A stretch of DNA of 64,000 bases from CAWGCA01 sp963820955 (GCA_963820955.1 CAWGCA010000003.1:186001-250000); one strand, 5' to 3'; counted from the first letter of the stretch, positions 46,464 through 55,287 are shown. Numbers and translations are program-made. Notes: generated by a model from the sequence alone, not told the origin.

Positions 46464-48047
46464 CTAGAGATCCCATATGTCTCCGTATTCGTGACGTTTA
46501 CCGCAGTAACGGCAAGTGAATGTCTCACCGACCGTTCTATAGAAATGCGGCGGTACGTTCTGGAAAGCACCCGGCCAGGTAACGCATTCTGGATTCTTAC
46601 AGGAGATCTCCGCGAAGTTGTAGATCTTCGGCGGCATAGCGAGACGATATTTCGCTTTCACCGATCGGTCTTTGATGAGATTAACAGTACACCCGGGAGA
46701 AACGGCGGCGAGTTTCTTGAGTTCGGTGGGACTAATCTCGAGAATATCCGGTAGGGACATAATACCCTTGTAGTCTTGTGGATCGGCGGTATGGAAGACG
46801 CCCTGAGACCCCCGGACGTTGAGCTTGAGAATACGTCGGATCCTATAAATGCGATCCCAAATCTCCTCGGGTGTACGACCTTTCGCGATGTGATCTATTA
46901 CCGTCCCGTCATCGACCGGCTTGATCCCGATCTTGAATCGATCCTCGACGTGCGATTTGCGGGCGAGCGGAATTTCGGTGATAAAGGATTTCTCTTTACT
47001 CTCAGGGACAGGACCAACACCCTCGAAATCGCTCCCCAGTTGTCCGGCAACCATGGCCAATTCGATTACCCGGGTGAAGTATCCGTTAATGCTCTGACCA
47101 TCCCACCCATTCAGGGGCGTTCCATCCAGAAACGAAGGGATAACCGGTTTCTCTCTATGACGGGGCAGCGGATGGAAAAAGCGCGTATTTTCCGGAATTT
47201 GATCCAGCCATCTCTGTTGAAAGGTGACCGCCTGTCTGAGTTCATTCTCCCGTTCACGAACCTCGTCACCCATTCGTTCGAGTTGTAGCCGGGTGAAGTA
47301 CCAACAGTCGCTGATTTCCCCTGAACCAAGATACTCTTCAATGCTCGCCCACTCCCGGATTTCGAAACCATTGTCCTCCATCCGACTCCTGTAGGATGCC
47401 GGCAGGCTCAACTCCTCCGGAGCCACCAGATCGACAGTGACCGATCGGAAGGCTTTTAGCCCGTCGGCCTTGGAGTGAACCGTCCGCCCATGGTAAAGAT
47501 CACCGATCAACGCGACGTGGATGTGGGAATCATCCCAGCCTCGCTGTTCGAGAAAAGTGAACTCGTCGAGAAACTCCTGGGTGGGATGTTCATGGCGACC
47601 ATCACCGGCATTGATAAACACCGGTCTCTCTCGGCCGATACGATCGGCGTACTCCCCGAGTTGTTCCTCCAGGGCGAGGCAAACACCTTCCATTTTTGTT
47701 CGCATGACAAAAATGGACCGTCGCCCGTAACCAAAGAGCATTTTAACCGTATCGACCAGGCTCTCGGATTTTTTGAAGGACGAGGATGAGGCGTCAAAGA
47801 CGTTGAGCTTGACGTCGTGAAATTTGGCAGCATTGCGGAAAGATTCCTTGGTACGGGTGGAATCCTCCAGAAACATCAAATATACGCTCAATTCCGGATC
47901 GTTGATTCGAAAGGGGGTGAGGTCACCGCCGGAGGTCCATGCCTCTTTGAGTTCCCGGGTTTTCCAGTAGAGGTAACGCTGCTCATCGACACTCAGGTCG
48001 GCCGTGGCGGCCAGGGTACGGCCTCGCAATGAATTTGTGCTAGACAT
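46464..48047 (-). CDS. pyrB: Aspartate carbamoyltransferase, catalytic-regulatory (PyrB-PyrI) fusion
   Basis: 527 residues from ATG 48047 with GGGAGC upstream; a longer reading to 48176 adds an implausible leader. The catalytic part has DSTRTKESFRNAAKFHD, the carbamoyl-phosphate loop, GDGRHEHPTQEFLDEFTF and FFHPLPRHREKPVI. From about residue 360 the chain becomes a PyrI-like domain, with KIGIKPVDDGTVIDHIAKG at its start and a zinc-binding set (CKNPEC and CRYC) at the C terminus. In enteric bacteria these are separate subunits; the fusion is known from other bacteria. It catalyses the first committed step of pyrimidine synthesis. Confidence 0.9.
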   Translation of the reverse strand: MSSTNSLRGRTLAATADLSVDEQRYLYWKTRELKEAWTSGGDLTPFRINDPELSVYLMFLEDSTRTKESFRNAAKFHDVKLNVFDASSSSFKKSESLVDTVKMLFGYGRRSIFVMRTKMEGVCLALEEQLGEYADRIGRERPVFINAGDGRHEHPTQEFLDEFTFLEQRGWDDSHIHVALIGDLYHGRTVHSKADGLKAFRSVTVDLVAPEELSLPASYRSRMEDNGFEIREWASIEEYLGSGEISDCWYFTRLQLERMGDEVRERENELRQAVTFQQRWLDQIPENTRFFHPLPRHREKPVIPSFLDGTPLNGWDGQSINGYFTRVIELAMVAGQLGSDFEGVGPVPESKEKSFITEIPLARKSHVEDRFKIGIKPVDDGTVIDHIAKGRTPEEIWDRIYRIRRILKLNVRGSQGVFHTADPQDYKGIMSLPDILEISPTELKKLAAVSPGCTVNLIKDRSVKAKYRLAMPPKIYNFAEISCKNPECVTWPGAFQNVPPHFYRTVGETFTCRYCGKRHEYGDIWDL

Positions 48048-48681
48048 CTGCAGAATTTGCTCCCGTCGAGCTTCCTCTCGGAGGTCGGAAGCCGACAATT
48101 CAGGATTTCGTCTCTCGTATCTTGAAGAATGCGAGAAGCCTGTGGAAGGATACCGAAGTCCACTGATCGATGGCAACCTGACTCACCGAGGCAGGTTCCA
48201 GATTCAGGTTGAGTGTGCCTAATAGCGACTCACCATTCCTAGGGTCTGAATATGTGGATGACCGGGATCGGGCTGGAACATGGTCTTTTCAGGAAGGTAG
48301 CAAGGGTGACTGAAAAATGGTCGATTGGGGGGATGAACTCTCTTCGGCCCTGGCGACGGCTGTGTCTCTGTGGAAACAGGATCAGCACACATTGTCACTC
48401 TCAATGCCTACGAGTATGGGGTTTCAGACGATTAGCCGTCGTTCGGCATGGATCTGGGCTACGGTTTCGGTCTCTGAACCCACTTGGAGTTACATGAACT
48501 AAAAAATAAACCTCTTTCGTAAACAGGTACGACTACAACACCCTGACTGACCGACGATTTATACTGCAGTGCGTGATTCGACTGATGTGCACAGAATCAT
48601 TGAAAGCCAACGGAACACCTGCCACACACCGTCAATTCAGAGAGAATTAAAAGCGTATTATCCAGATCGTAGATTTCGGTC
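48048..48681. other. Intergenic region upstream of pyrB
   Basis: 634 bp containing only short, poorly supported frames. It holds the pyrB promoter on the minus strand. I did not find a uracil-sensitive attenuator (a hairpin with a T run preceded by a pyrimidine-rich leader). Confidence 0.4.
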
Positions 48682-49164
48682 TCAATAAAGATACTCGATC
48701 TCGTCATTTACGAAAGTATAGCGTGGTTGTTTGTACCAGCCGTACAACAAAGACCAGCGAGGCTCTTTGTGTACCTTGGACTGGTATATTTTTAACTCTC
48801 CTGTTTTGTCGTTCATCCAGAAATCGAGATCGTAAAGTTTGTCTGGTTCGCCCACCACATGAAAATCCGTACAGGCGAAATAGATATTGCTGCCTATCTG
48901 TCGCACCGGGTCATGGATACGCACGAACTTCAACTCCAGCTCTTCTCCGGTTTTATCGTCGCGCAGACGAAAAATGCCTTCATCGTCAACGCTAGTCTCG
49001 ATATATTTGATCATCGTTGACTTGATGTCTTCGACATAATACTTGCGCTGATCGGCGGGTGCTTCGAGCTGGGGTTTATCAGCTGCATGGGTGGCGCCCG
49101 CAGATAAACCGATTGTGCCGATTAGCCCGGCAATGCCAACCATTAGTCGCAGGTATCCAGACAT
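48682..49164 (-). CDS. Exported protein of unknown function
   Basis: 160 residues from ATG 49164; a TTG at 49173 in the same frame is possible. The signal peptide (LMVGIAGLIGTIGLSAGATH) precedes a mature domain with DEGIFRLRDDKTGEELELKF, RQIGSNIYFACTDFHVVG and DLDFWMNDKTGELKIYQSKV. The pattern suggests a compact alpha-beta fold. Function is unknown. The start lies 12 bp after the stop of the small repeat protein gene, so both probably share a transcript with it. Confidence 0.65.
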   Translation of the reverse strand: MSGYLRLMVGIAGLIGTIGLSAGATHAADKPQLEAPADQRKYYVEDIKSTMIKYIETSVDDEGIFRLRDDKTGEELELKFVRIHDPVRQIGSNIYFACTDFHVVGEPDKLYDLDFWMNDKTGELKIYQSKVHKEPRWSLLYGWYKQPRYTFVNDEIEYLY

Positions 49165-49176
49165 TGGGATCAAATC

Positions 49177-49458
49177 CTATTCGACAGGTTTACCCGCATG
49201 CTCACTGGCCTTCTTTTTTGATGCGTCACCAACGTGCTCCGCAGCCGTGTCCGCTTGTTCCGCGGCCTGCTCCTTCGTCTCCATCGCTTTACCCCCATGT
49301 TCGGCTGCCTTTCCTGCCTGCTCCTTCGTCCCCATCGCTTTACCCCCATGTTCGGATGCTTGCTGGGCAGGCACTTTGTTTTGCATGGCCTTGTCGCCAT
49401 GCTCAGCAGCGATTGTAGTCAAAGGGATCAGCAACAACAGACTTAGAATCTTTTTCAC
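49177..49458 (-). CDS. Small exported alanine/lysine-rich repeat protein
   Basis: 93 residues with a signal peptide (ILSLLLLIPLTTIAA). The mature part consists of repeats around EHGGKAM-x-TKEQA (at least two close copies, with EHGDKAM and AEHVGDA variants), giving a highly charged helical region with regularly spaced histidines. The matching DNA repeat (CCCATGTTCGG near 49292 and 49346) points to recent duplication. Periplasmic metal or stress binding is conceivable but not supported. It is co-oriented with the downstream exported-protein gene. Confidence 0.65.
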   Translation of the reverse strand: MKKILSLLLLIPLTTIAAEHGDKAMQNKVPAQQASEHGGKAMGTKEQAGKAAEHGGKAMETKEQAAEQADTAAEHVGDASKKKASEHAGKPVE

Positions 49459-49509
49459 TAGTGTTCTCCTCAGGGTTAAAAAATGGCACCCTAAATTATC
49501 ATCAATTCG

Positions 49510-50325
49510 TCAGTCAGGTAAACCCATATTTCGACGACTAAAGGGCTCTGTAAACCATGCACGGAACGATAGCGACAAATCGCGCGCTTCGGGCAGCCCG
49601 ATTGCGTCTTCCGCGAATTGACCATCAGGCCCGCGTGGTACCTGGTTGTAGCTTCTAAACAGGGGATCCCAGAAGCTGAATACGGTCGAAAAATTCGCAT
49701 CGCCATACTGTCGGTCAACCAAGTGATGCGAGGTGTGAAAGCGTGGCGTCACGATGACACGGGATAAAACACTTTCAATGCGATCCGGGAAATCGATATT
49801 GCTATGGTGGAACTGCGCGCACAGGCTAATCAGGCCCTCGAATATAAACCAGGCGATCGGTGTAGGCCCCCATACCAGCACCCACGACGCCTTGGCGAAA
49901 GACGACAGGACCAGTTCACCAGGGTGAAAACGCAGGGCAGTGGTCACATCCATATCGGTATCCGCATGGTGGGCCTTGTGAAAACGCCAGAGGAAGGGAA
50001 TACGGTGATTTGCACGATGCCAGAAGTAGTCAAAGGCATCAAGCATGACGAGCGACAGTGTTATCTCCAGCCAGCCGTTGAGCCCCAACCAGCGGGAGAT
50101 ACCCCAGCCCTGCTGCTCGACATAGACAACCCATAGCAGAAAGGGTACGTAGATAAAAATACGTACCAGCAAAGTATTGAATCCAGCCACAGCAGCGTGA
50201 AAGAAGAAGCGTTTAACCCGGCTGCCATGCCAGATGCGGGCAGGTAATATCGATTCAATGAATATGAAAAACAACAATCCACCCAGGAAAATCACCAGGC
50301 GTCCGCCATCCAGGTCCAGTTCCAT
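49510..50325 (-). CDS. Sterol desaturase/fatty acid hydroxylase superfamily protein
   Basis: 271 residues with four or five hydrophobic segments. The diiron histidine clusters are present as HRANHRIPFLWRFHKAHH, HFHPGELVL-like and TPRFHTSHHLVDRQYGDANF, the HX3H, HX2HH and HX2HH arrangement of the family. The C terminus has FSTVFSFWDPLFRSYNQVPR. Members are membrane enzymes using oxygen to hydroxylate or desaturate lipids and sterols. Substrate is unknown. It is separated by about 50 bp from the small repeat-protein gene downstream. Confidence 0.9.
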   Translation of the reverse strand: MELDLDGGRLVIFLGGLLFFIFIESILPARIWHGSRVKRFFFHAAVAGFNTLLVRIFIYVPFLLWVVYVEQQGWGISRWLGLNGWLEITLSLVMLDAFDYFWHRANHRIPFLWRFHKAHHADTDMDVTTALRFHPGELVLSSFAKASWVLVWGPTPIAWFIFEGLISLCAQFHHSNIDFPDRIESVLSRVIVTPRFHTSHHLVDRQYGDANFSTVFSFWDPLFRSYNQVPRGPDGQFAEDAIGLPEARDLSLSFRAWFTEPFSRRNMGLPD

Positions 50326-50337
50326 ATATTTGCCTCG

Positions 50338-50612
50338 TCAGAATAATTCGTGGGTTACCTTTAAAGCAGGTAACTCACCAAGCAAATTATACAAGCCGAT
50401 TTCTGTCGTATGATAGGTTCTGAAACCATAGCTTTTTCTGGTAGTCAGTTTCGCTTTTCTGTTACTGCCTTCAACTATCCCAGCGGAGATTTGTACTTTT
50501 GCCCGAAACCAGTGCAACAACAGCTGCCGAGTATCCTCAAACCCCAAGCAATATCCTTCATTGGTTCAATCTTCGAGCGCATGGTTTTCGTACATGGTTT
50601 ATCCAGGAACTG
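50338..50612 (-). pseudogene. ISL3-family transposase C-terminal remnant
   Basis: Two overlapping frames together give the end of an ISL3 transposase. The first reads FLDKPCTKTMRSKIEPMKDI; a frameshift near 50530 leads into LLLHWFRAKVQISAGIVEGS, NRKAKLTTRKSYGFRTYHTT and IGLYNLLGELPALKVTHELF. The DDE catalytic residues lie outside this fragment. The piece begins 12 bp from the desaturase gene, so an ISL3 element once reached this boundary. Confidence 0.75.
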
Positions 50613-50810
50613 ACCTGCCCAAAACAGCGAACTATACAACTAGAAGGATTGGAATTCAGCTTTCAGAAGATAGCGCCTGCTCGACTTCAAATTGCACTGA
50701 ATAAGCCCCGCTCGCTTGGTTTCCTGTTTCGCTGCCAGATTCTTCGGACGTTTCAGAAGCAGCCAGCGGCTGTTTGTCAACACCGGTTCAAACCCTCTTC
50801 TTTGACTGCT

Positions 50811-50926
50811 AGAGGCAGTATACCAATTTCTCCTTCAGGCAGTCTTGATAGCTTCTCAGGCTTTCCCCGGTTTTATTGATGCTAGAACCTGTCTGGTCAG
50901 TAACTAAACAATCTTTGGAAATAGGT
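50811..50926. repeat. Inverted-repeat element C2, left part (split by the IS4 element)
   Basis: AGAGGCAGTATACCAATTTC starts the copy, followed by CTTCAGGCAGTCTTGATAGC and TGGTCAGTAACTAAACAATC, matching C1 at 46330-46456. The copy is cut at GAAATAGGT (50918-50926). Its right end resumes after the insertion at 52203-52222. Confidence 0.8.
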
Positions 50927-52202
50927 CACTGCTGTCCCATAAACTTTCATGAGAACAGAAGCCTTGTCTGACGTTGTGGAATCATCGGTTCCGGTGGATC
51001 GCCGACAAGCAAGTTTCGCAGGTTCCGGCGGACAAACAGATTTAATTGAAGCAGCCGAAGGATCTGTTGAAAACTCTTGTCGATTTGGTTTGCAAATTTG
51101 AGGTACGCCAACAATAGATATACACAGATGGCGATCCAGATCTGGGTCATGACGGCATTTCGGGAGGTTCCCAGAAAACTCTTGATCTTCAGGTTCTGCC
51201 TGATCCATTTAAAGAACAGTTCGATCTGCCATCGCGCTTTATAGATATCGGCGATCGTGCGGGCAGCAAGTTCAAAGTTGTTGGTGAGAAAGTAATACTG
51301 GATGCCGGTTTCAGCATCCTTGAAGCCGATTCGGCGTAACTTGATTGGGCAGTTACTGGCCTTCGTGCCAGTGAGACGAATGGTTTGGTCGCTGGTCAGT
51401 CCTTTGGATTTAATGACAGGCCGGCGTTCGGTGACACGGTAGCAGGCATTCTTACGCAGCCGGGTTACGAAGAATATGCGTTTGGAATTCAGTTGGTTAT
51501 ACCAAGCGTAGTCGTTGTATCCGCGGTCCATGACCACAATGCTGCTTTTGGGCAGTTGAAGCGATCTGGCGGCGGTGATGTCATGGCTTTTTCCATCGGT
51601 GATGGCCATGAAGGCAGGCAGAAAGCCATCGTGATCCAAGCCAACATGAAGTTTGACCGCACCCTTTGTGGTGCGGAATTTGGCCCAGGGAAATACGCTG
51701 AGACACAGGTCGATGGTGGATGCGTCGAGAGAATAGAGTTTGTTCTTGAACCGGAAGCCATGCCGAGGTGCGCGTGCCTGGCATTGGCGAAGAAGCTTCC
51801 CAGCCAAATGCTCGTAGAGCGAGTACGGCTGTTTTTCGTTGACTCTGGCCAGAGAGGAACGACTGACGGTTGTGGAACCCAAGTGATAGAGTTTGGCTGT
51901 ATGGACAGAAAGATTGGAGACAACATCGCGGAGACTGTTGCGTCCGGAGAGTTGAGCTAGCGCCATGGCGACGAACTGTGACCACCGGGTCATTTTCCGT
52001 AAGCGCCGTCCCTAATGGTGCTGATTGGTCAGTGTTTCGAATTCATGTCTCGGAACCAATTTGAGTAACTGAGAGAACACGGTATTATTGTGAGCCAAGG
52101 CCTGATTTCCTTTTGTTTGATCAATGATTTGTCGCGATTTCATTTTATCAAAACAATGAGGTTTTCAGGCCTTCTTTGTTAGCCCTTAATGGGACAGCAG
52201 TG
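50927..52202 (-). mobile_element. Complete IS4-family insertion sequence, 1276 bp, with 9-bp target duplication
   Basis: The ends are inverted repeats: CACTGCTGTCCCAT at 50927-50940 and its complement at 52189-52202. Both flanks carry GAAATAGGT (50918-50926 and 52203-52211), a perfect 9-bp target duplication. The element interrupts repeat C2: removing it and one copy of the duplication restores a normal repeat end. It encodes one transposase on the minus strand. Confidence 0.92.
50947..52143 (-). pseudogene. IS4-family transposase with an amber codon near the N terminus
   Basis: The full reading frame starts at ATG 52143 with a DUF4372-type N terminus (IDQTKGNQALAHNNTVFSQL). It meets TAG at 52012-52014, then continues through RRLRKMTRWSQFVAMALAQL. 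An internal ATG at 51993 gives a 348-residue product lacking the N-terminal domain. The DDE residues are visible in SLDASTIDL, VVMDRGYNDY and KARWQIELFFKWIRQ. The terminal repeats and target duplication are still perfect, so the stop is recent, or a sequence error. Confidence 0.85.
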
Positions 52203-52254
52203 GAAATAGGTATACTGTCCCCAGAATTCCCCTGAATAGGTATACTGTCCCCGG
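52203..52254. repeat. C2 right end plus an adjacent second right end
   Basis: GAAATAGGTATACTGTCCCC (52203-52222) closes element C2. A second near copy, GAATAGGTATACTGTCCCC, follows at about 52234-52252. The tandem right ends suggest two repeat copies joined or a partial duplication. Confidence 0.75.
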
Positions 52255-52266
52255 AATTCCCCTCTC

Positions 52267-52308
52267 CCCTCAAAAAAAAGGGAGTGCAGATGCACTCCCT
52301 CTTTATCG
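52267..52308 (-). terminator. Rho-independent terminator of the PEP-CTERM gene
   Basis: Read on the minus strand, AGGGAGTGCATCTGCACTCCCT forms a ten-base-pair stem and is followed by TTTTTTTT. It ends transcription of the gene at 52378-53070. Confidence 0.88.
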
Positions 52309-52377
52309 TTCAGCTCACTTCAGTCCAATTTTTATGATACCGCTTAGACTGAGGTAATTAATTGACCCGACCCAACC

Positions 52378-53070
52378 CTAGGCCGCCCTGCGCCTGCGAT
52401 GAATACCACCACCAGCTATCAGCCCTAGGGCCAACAGGGCCAAGGTTCCCGGTGTAGGAACAGTGATGTCTCCAGGTTCATACTCGTAGGTAATCTTCGC
52501 GCCACAACCAGCAATCGTTTGCTGGGAAGCAATCACGTTTCCACCACCACCCACGACATTAAGACCAGTGAGTGAATTACAACCCAGATCGAAACTGCCC
52601 CCACCGTCGGCCTTGAATACATCCAGCAGGGGATTACTCAGATCATATAGAAGCGCCAGTTCATCATTGTCGGACTCCGGCCCGAAGGTTGCGCTGTCTC
52701 CTGGTAACAGGGTCTCGAAGCCGGTTGATATCTCAAGTACCAAAGCGGGATCGGGTATGCCAAGATCGGCACCCAATGCAGACTCATCGAAAAAGAGATT
52801 CACTTGACTTGTGGCCGATACGGTTTGTGCCTGCGCTGCTTCGCTAGTCAGCGTAATTGTCGTAGTAGCCGAACCTATTAGTTCCAGGCTTACGCTTGTC
52901 AGGGTGCCTAACGCGGTGTCGAACAACCCCAGCGTGCCGGTCTGACTAATTTCCGTGGTCTGCTCCGGGTTGTTGAAATCGAAAGAAATTTCTAAAGCCT
53001 GTGCGTTACTCATCCCCAAAGCCACGGCTACTCCGACGCCCGCAAACCATATAGAACTGTTTCTTTTCAT
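52378..53070 (-). CDS. Secreted protein with PEP-CTERM-like sorting signal
   Basis: 230 residues. A signal peptide (IWFAGVGVAVALGMSNAQA) opens the protein. The body is Ser/Thr/Leu-rich with few charges and looks like a beta-sandwich (FDTALGTLTSVSLELIGS), similar to choice-of-anchor domains. The C terminus is VPTPGTLALLALGLIAGGGI followed by HRRRRAA, the tripartite motif, hydrophobic helix and basic tail of PEP-CTERM substrates (V-x-x-PG variant), processed by exosortase. No exosortase or exopolysaccharide genes are in the window. It is probably anchored or released outside the cell. Confidence 0.85.
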   Translation of the reverse strand: MKRNSSIWFAGVGVAVALGMSNAQALEISFDFNNPEQTTEISQTGTLGLFDTALGTLTSVSLELIGSATTTITLTSEAAQAQTVSATSQVNLFFDESALGADLGIPDPALVLEISTGFETLLPGDSATFGPESDNDELALLYDLSNPLLDVFKADGGGSFDLGCNSLTGLNVVGGGGNVIASQQTIAGCGAKITYEYEPGDITVPTPGTLALLALGLIAGGGIHRRRRAA

Positions 53071-53551
53071 TCTCTGTCCCTTTTATAAAGTAAGGCTTAA
53101 GGTTTTTTTCGGTTGATCAGTTTATTAAAACTTTTCATGTTGCCAAAATTTAGATTTATTATCTGGAAGAAGCAAATTCTGGACCATTTTATTCTTTTCT
53201 TTTTAAATCAATGAGATTGTGCTGTTCTGCTACCCACAAACCCGGCAAGGAGAGAGCAGAATGTAAAAGAAACAGACAGTTTTTCCCGGCGTAAATTGAA
53301 TGAAACGATCGACATCTTCTCCTCATGATAGGTAACTCACTAAATTACATAGAAATAATAGAGAGAAACTCGAGTGTAAAAAATACTGACACCCTTACGA
53401 AGGGAAATCATGCATCTAATGAGGGGACAGTATACCTATTCATCCTTCAGGGAGTCGTGATAGCTTCCTGGGCTTCCCCCCACTTCATAATCGGCTGAGT
53501 TCACAGAGAAACGTCAGGATAACCCCTGAATCCACAGTCCAAGGAAAAGAT
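53071..53551. other. Upstream region of the PEP-CTERM gene, containing a partial repeat C3
   Basis: 481 bp without a gene. At 53422-53490 GAGGGGACAGTATACCTATT and CTTCAGGGAGTCGTGATAGC repeat the left half of the C elements; the right half is missing. The remainder (53080-53400) is AT-rich and must contain the minus-strand promoter of the PEP-CTERM gene. I looked for a minus-24/minus-12 sigma-54 site, common for such genes, and did not find a good one. Confidence 0.5.
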
Positions 53552-53977
53552 TCAGGGCAGGTTCGATACCTGTTCAAATAAATGGCGATAATTTTGATCT
53601 AATTCTTTTAGTAAACCTTCCTTTTTCGCCATCCTGCAGCCACCCATCAGGCTTAGCTTTCGAAGAAACTCCTGCTCTATCGAGGCTCTCACGGCACGGT
53701 CATCTTTGCCTATGTAGAGATTGATTACCTGATTTAGGGTGAGTCGATACTTGGAAAGAAACAGTCGATTGCTGTTTTCGGATTTAGTCGACGCGGCATT
53801 ACCGCGGCAGCGAGCATTGTAGACGTCGTATTCCTGTGATGCTCGCACCAGATTCGCGAGTAACCTACCGGTTTCCTCGCTTACCAATGAATTGGCCGAG
53901 AAAGCGCCCAGACTGATTGCAAACATACAGGTCAGGGCAATACCGGATTCTCGCAATGTGAATTTCGGCACATCCAT
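53552..53977 (-). CDS. Small exported or membrane-anchored protein of unknown function
   Basis: 141 residues. An N-terminal hydrophobic segment (GIALTCMFAISLGAFSANSL) is a signal peptide or anchor. The rest is mainly helical and charged, with two cysteines (ARCRGN and GGCRMAK). No known family is recognised. It stands alone next to insertion-element remnants. Confidence 0.55.
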   Translation of the reverse strand: MDVPKFTLRESGIALTCMFAISLGAFSANSLVSEETGRLLANLVRASQEYDVYNARCRGNAASTKSENSNRLFLSKYRLTLNQVINLYIGKDDRAVRASIEQEFLRKLSLMGGCRMAKKEGLLKELDQNYRHLFEQVSNLP

Positions 53978-54103
53978 TACACTTCAAATTGACTCGCCAA
54001 GTAGAAAATTCATTAGCGTCACGATAGATGGGGTTCACCTAAGTTTAACAAATAATCGGTTCAATCTCCCGCAGTTGCCCAGACGCTTACCTTGTTCTCT
54101 TCA

Positions 54104-54176
54104 TTTCAACCGTCGCGGAAATCGATGCGACTCCAAATCTCACCCCCTCTGTTTCTATCCGTCTGGTTTACGTGAA
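54104..54176. repeat. Remnant of an IS5-type element end
   Basis: ATCGATGCGACTCCAAATCTC and CCCTCTGTTTCTATCCGTCT match, with a few changes, the stretch at 63112-63185 next to the IS5 transposase fragment. It is therefore probably an element end left by deletion. Confidence 0.6.
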
Positions 54177-54255
54177 TGATTCCCACATACCGAAGCACCA
54201 AACTAACTGGATATAATTCAGGAAATAATTACTGCATAAATCTAAAATTCCCCTA

Positions 54256-54474
54256 ATGGGATCGATTATGATACCGATGATGCTGCTCGGCTTAACAGCT
54301 ACTATGACCTACCGAAACCTGCCAGACTGATCGCCATTCCTGGAGCCGTGGATAAGCACTGTTGGACAAACGGTGCCACTGATTTTGTTTATGGTCATCG
54401 TCGTGGGCAGTTTGGCTGTACTATTTGTAACTAAAGTGCCTGTTAAGCCAAAAAAGTTTAAGAAGATGGCCTGA
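54256..54474 (+). pseudogene. Possible small membrane protein with an in-frame TGA
   Basis: An ATG at 54256 starts MGSIMIPMMLLGLTATMTY, then RNLPD, a TGA at 54328-54330, then SPFLEPWISTVGQTVPL and a second hydrophobic helix, with a lysine-rich tail (KPKKFKKMA) to the TGA at 54472. The two hydrophobic parts read sensibly across the stop. It might be a decayed small membrane subunit. No family is recognised and it may be chance. Confidence 0.3.
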
Positions 54475-54595
54475 TCCTCCATCGAATGTACCTTGAAACC
54501 TCTACCGCCGAAACCTGCTGGAGGGTACAGCCCTTAACATTGCCCATTGAAGGCAGTAAAGAACTAGCGATCATTTACGATAAGAGGAGTCGTTG

Positions 54596-55261
54596 ATGCC
54601 AACAGTGCTCGCATTTGATGTGTATGGCACCTTGATCGACACACAAGGTGTCGTCACCAAGTTGAGGGATTTTGTCGGTGACGAAGCAGAGGAGTTCTCT
54701 CGCATTTGGCGAGAGAAGCAACTGGAATATTCGTTCCGACGCGGTCTGATGCGCACCTACGAAACTTTCGGCGTGTGTACAAGTCAAGCGCTGGATTATA
54801 CCAGCGTCTATCTTGACGTGGAACTCACCATGGATCAGAAAGCAGCACTCCTGACCGAGTATCGCAGCCTACCTGCGTTCGACGATGTGAAAGAGTCGTT
54901 AGAGGGATTAAAAGCCGACGGGCACTCGCTGTACGCATTCTCTAATGGGACGGCTGATGCTGTTGAAACATTGCTTGTCGCCGCTGGTATTCGTAACCTG
55001 TTCGATGGCGTGGTCAGCGTCGATGACCAACAGACATTCAAACCGAACCCTGACGTTTATGAGCACTTGTTAAATACGACCGTATCATCGGCCAATGATG
55101 CCTGGCTGATATCCAGCAATCCATTTGATGTGATCGGTGCGGTCTCTTTTGGCCTGAACAGTGCGTGGGTGCGTCGATCGAAAAATTCGATATTCGATCC
55201 CTGGGGCATTGAACCTACGTTCACGATCACGAGTCTTCGTGAACTCGGAAGGTTGTTATAA
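54596..55261 (+). CDS. Haloacid dehalogenase type II (HAD superfamily)
   Basis: 221 residues from ATG 54596, chosen because AAGAGGAG lies 7 bp upstream; a TTG just before is also possible. The nucleophile aspartate is in LAFDVYGTLIDTQG. Motif II is FSNGTADAV, motif III lysine is KPNPDVYEHLL and motif IV is ISSNPFDVIGA, the arrangement of L-2-haloacid dehalogenases (the SNPFD block is typical). These enzymes hydrolyse 2-halo acids such as chloroacetate with inversion. It lies 26 bp before a DehI-type gene, so the two act in the same pathway. Confidence 0.88.
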   Translation: MPTVLAFDVYGTLIDTQGVVTKLRDFVGDEAEEFSRIWREKQLEYSFRRGLMRTYETFGVCTSQALDYTSVYLDVELTMDQKAALLTEYRSLPAFDDVKESLEGLKADGHSLYAFSNGTADAVETLLVAAGIRNLFDGVVSVDDQQTFKPNPDVYEHLLNTTVSSANDAWLISSNPFDVIGAVSFGLNSAWVRRSKNSIFDPWGIEPTFTITSLRELGRLL

Positions 55262-55287
55262 ATGCTCTAGACAAAGGGAATCAAGCC

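Noticed and set aside
48219..48497. Short overlapping frames on both strands upstream of pyrB
   Set aside because: No ribosome site, no similarity and atypical composition; considered chance.
53071..53300. Sigma-54 promoter for the PEP-CTERM gene
   Set aside because: A GGCAAC occurs on the minus strand near 53140, but no GC element is found at the right distance.
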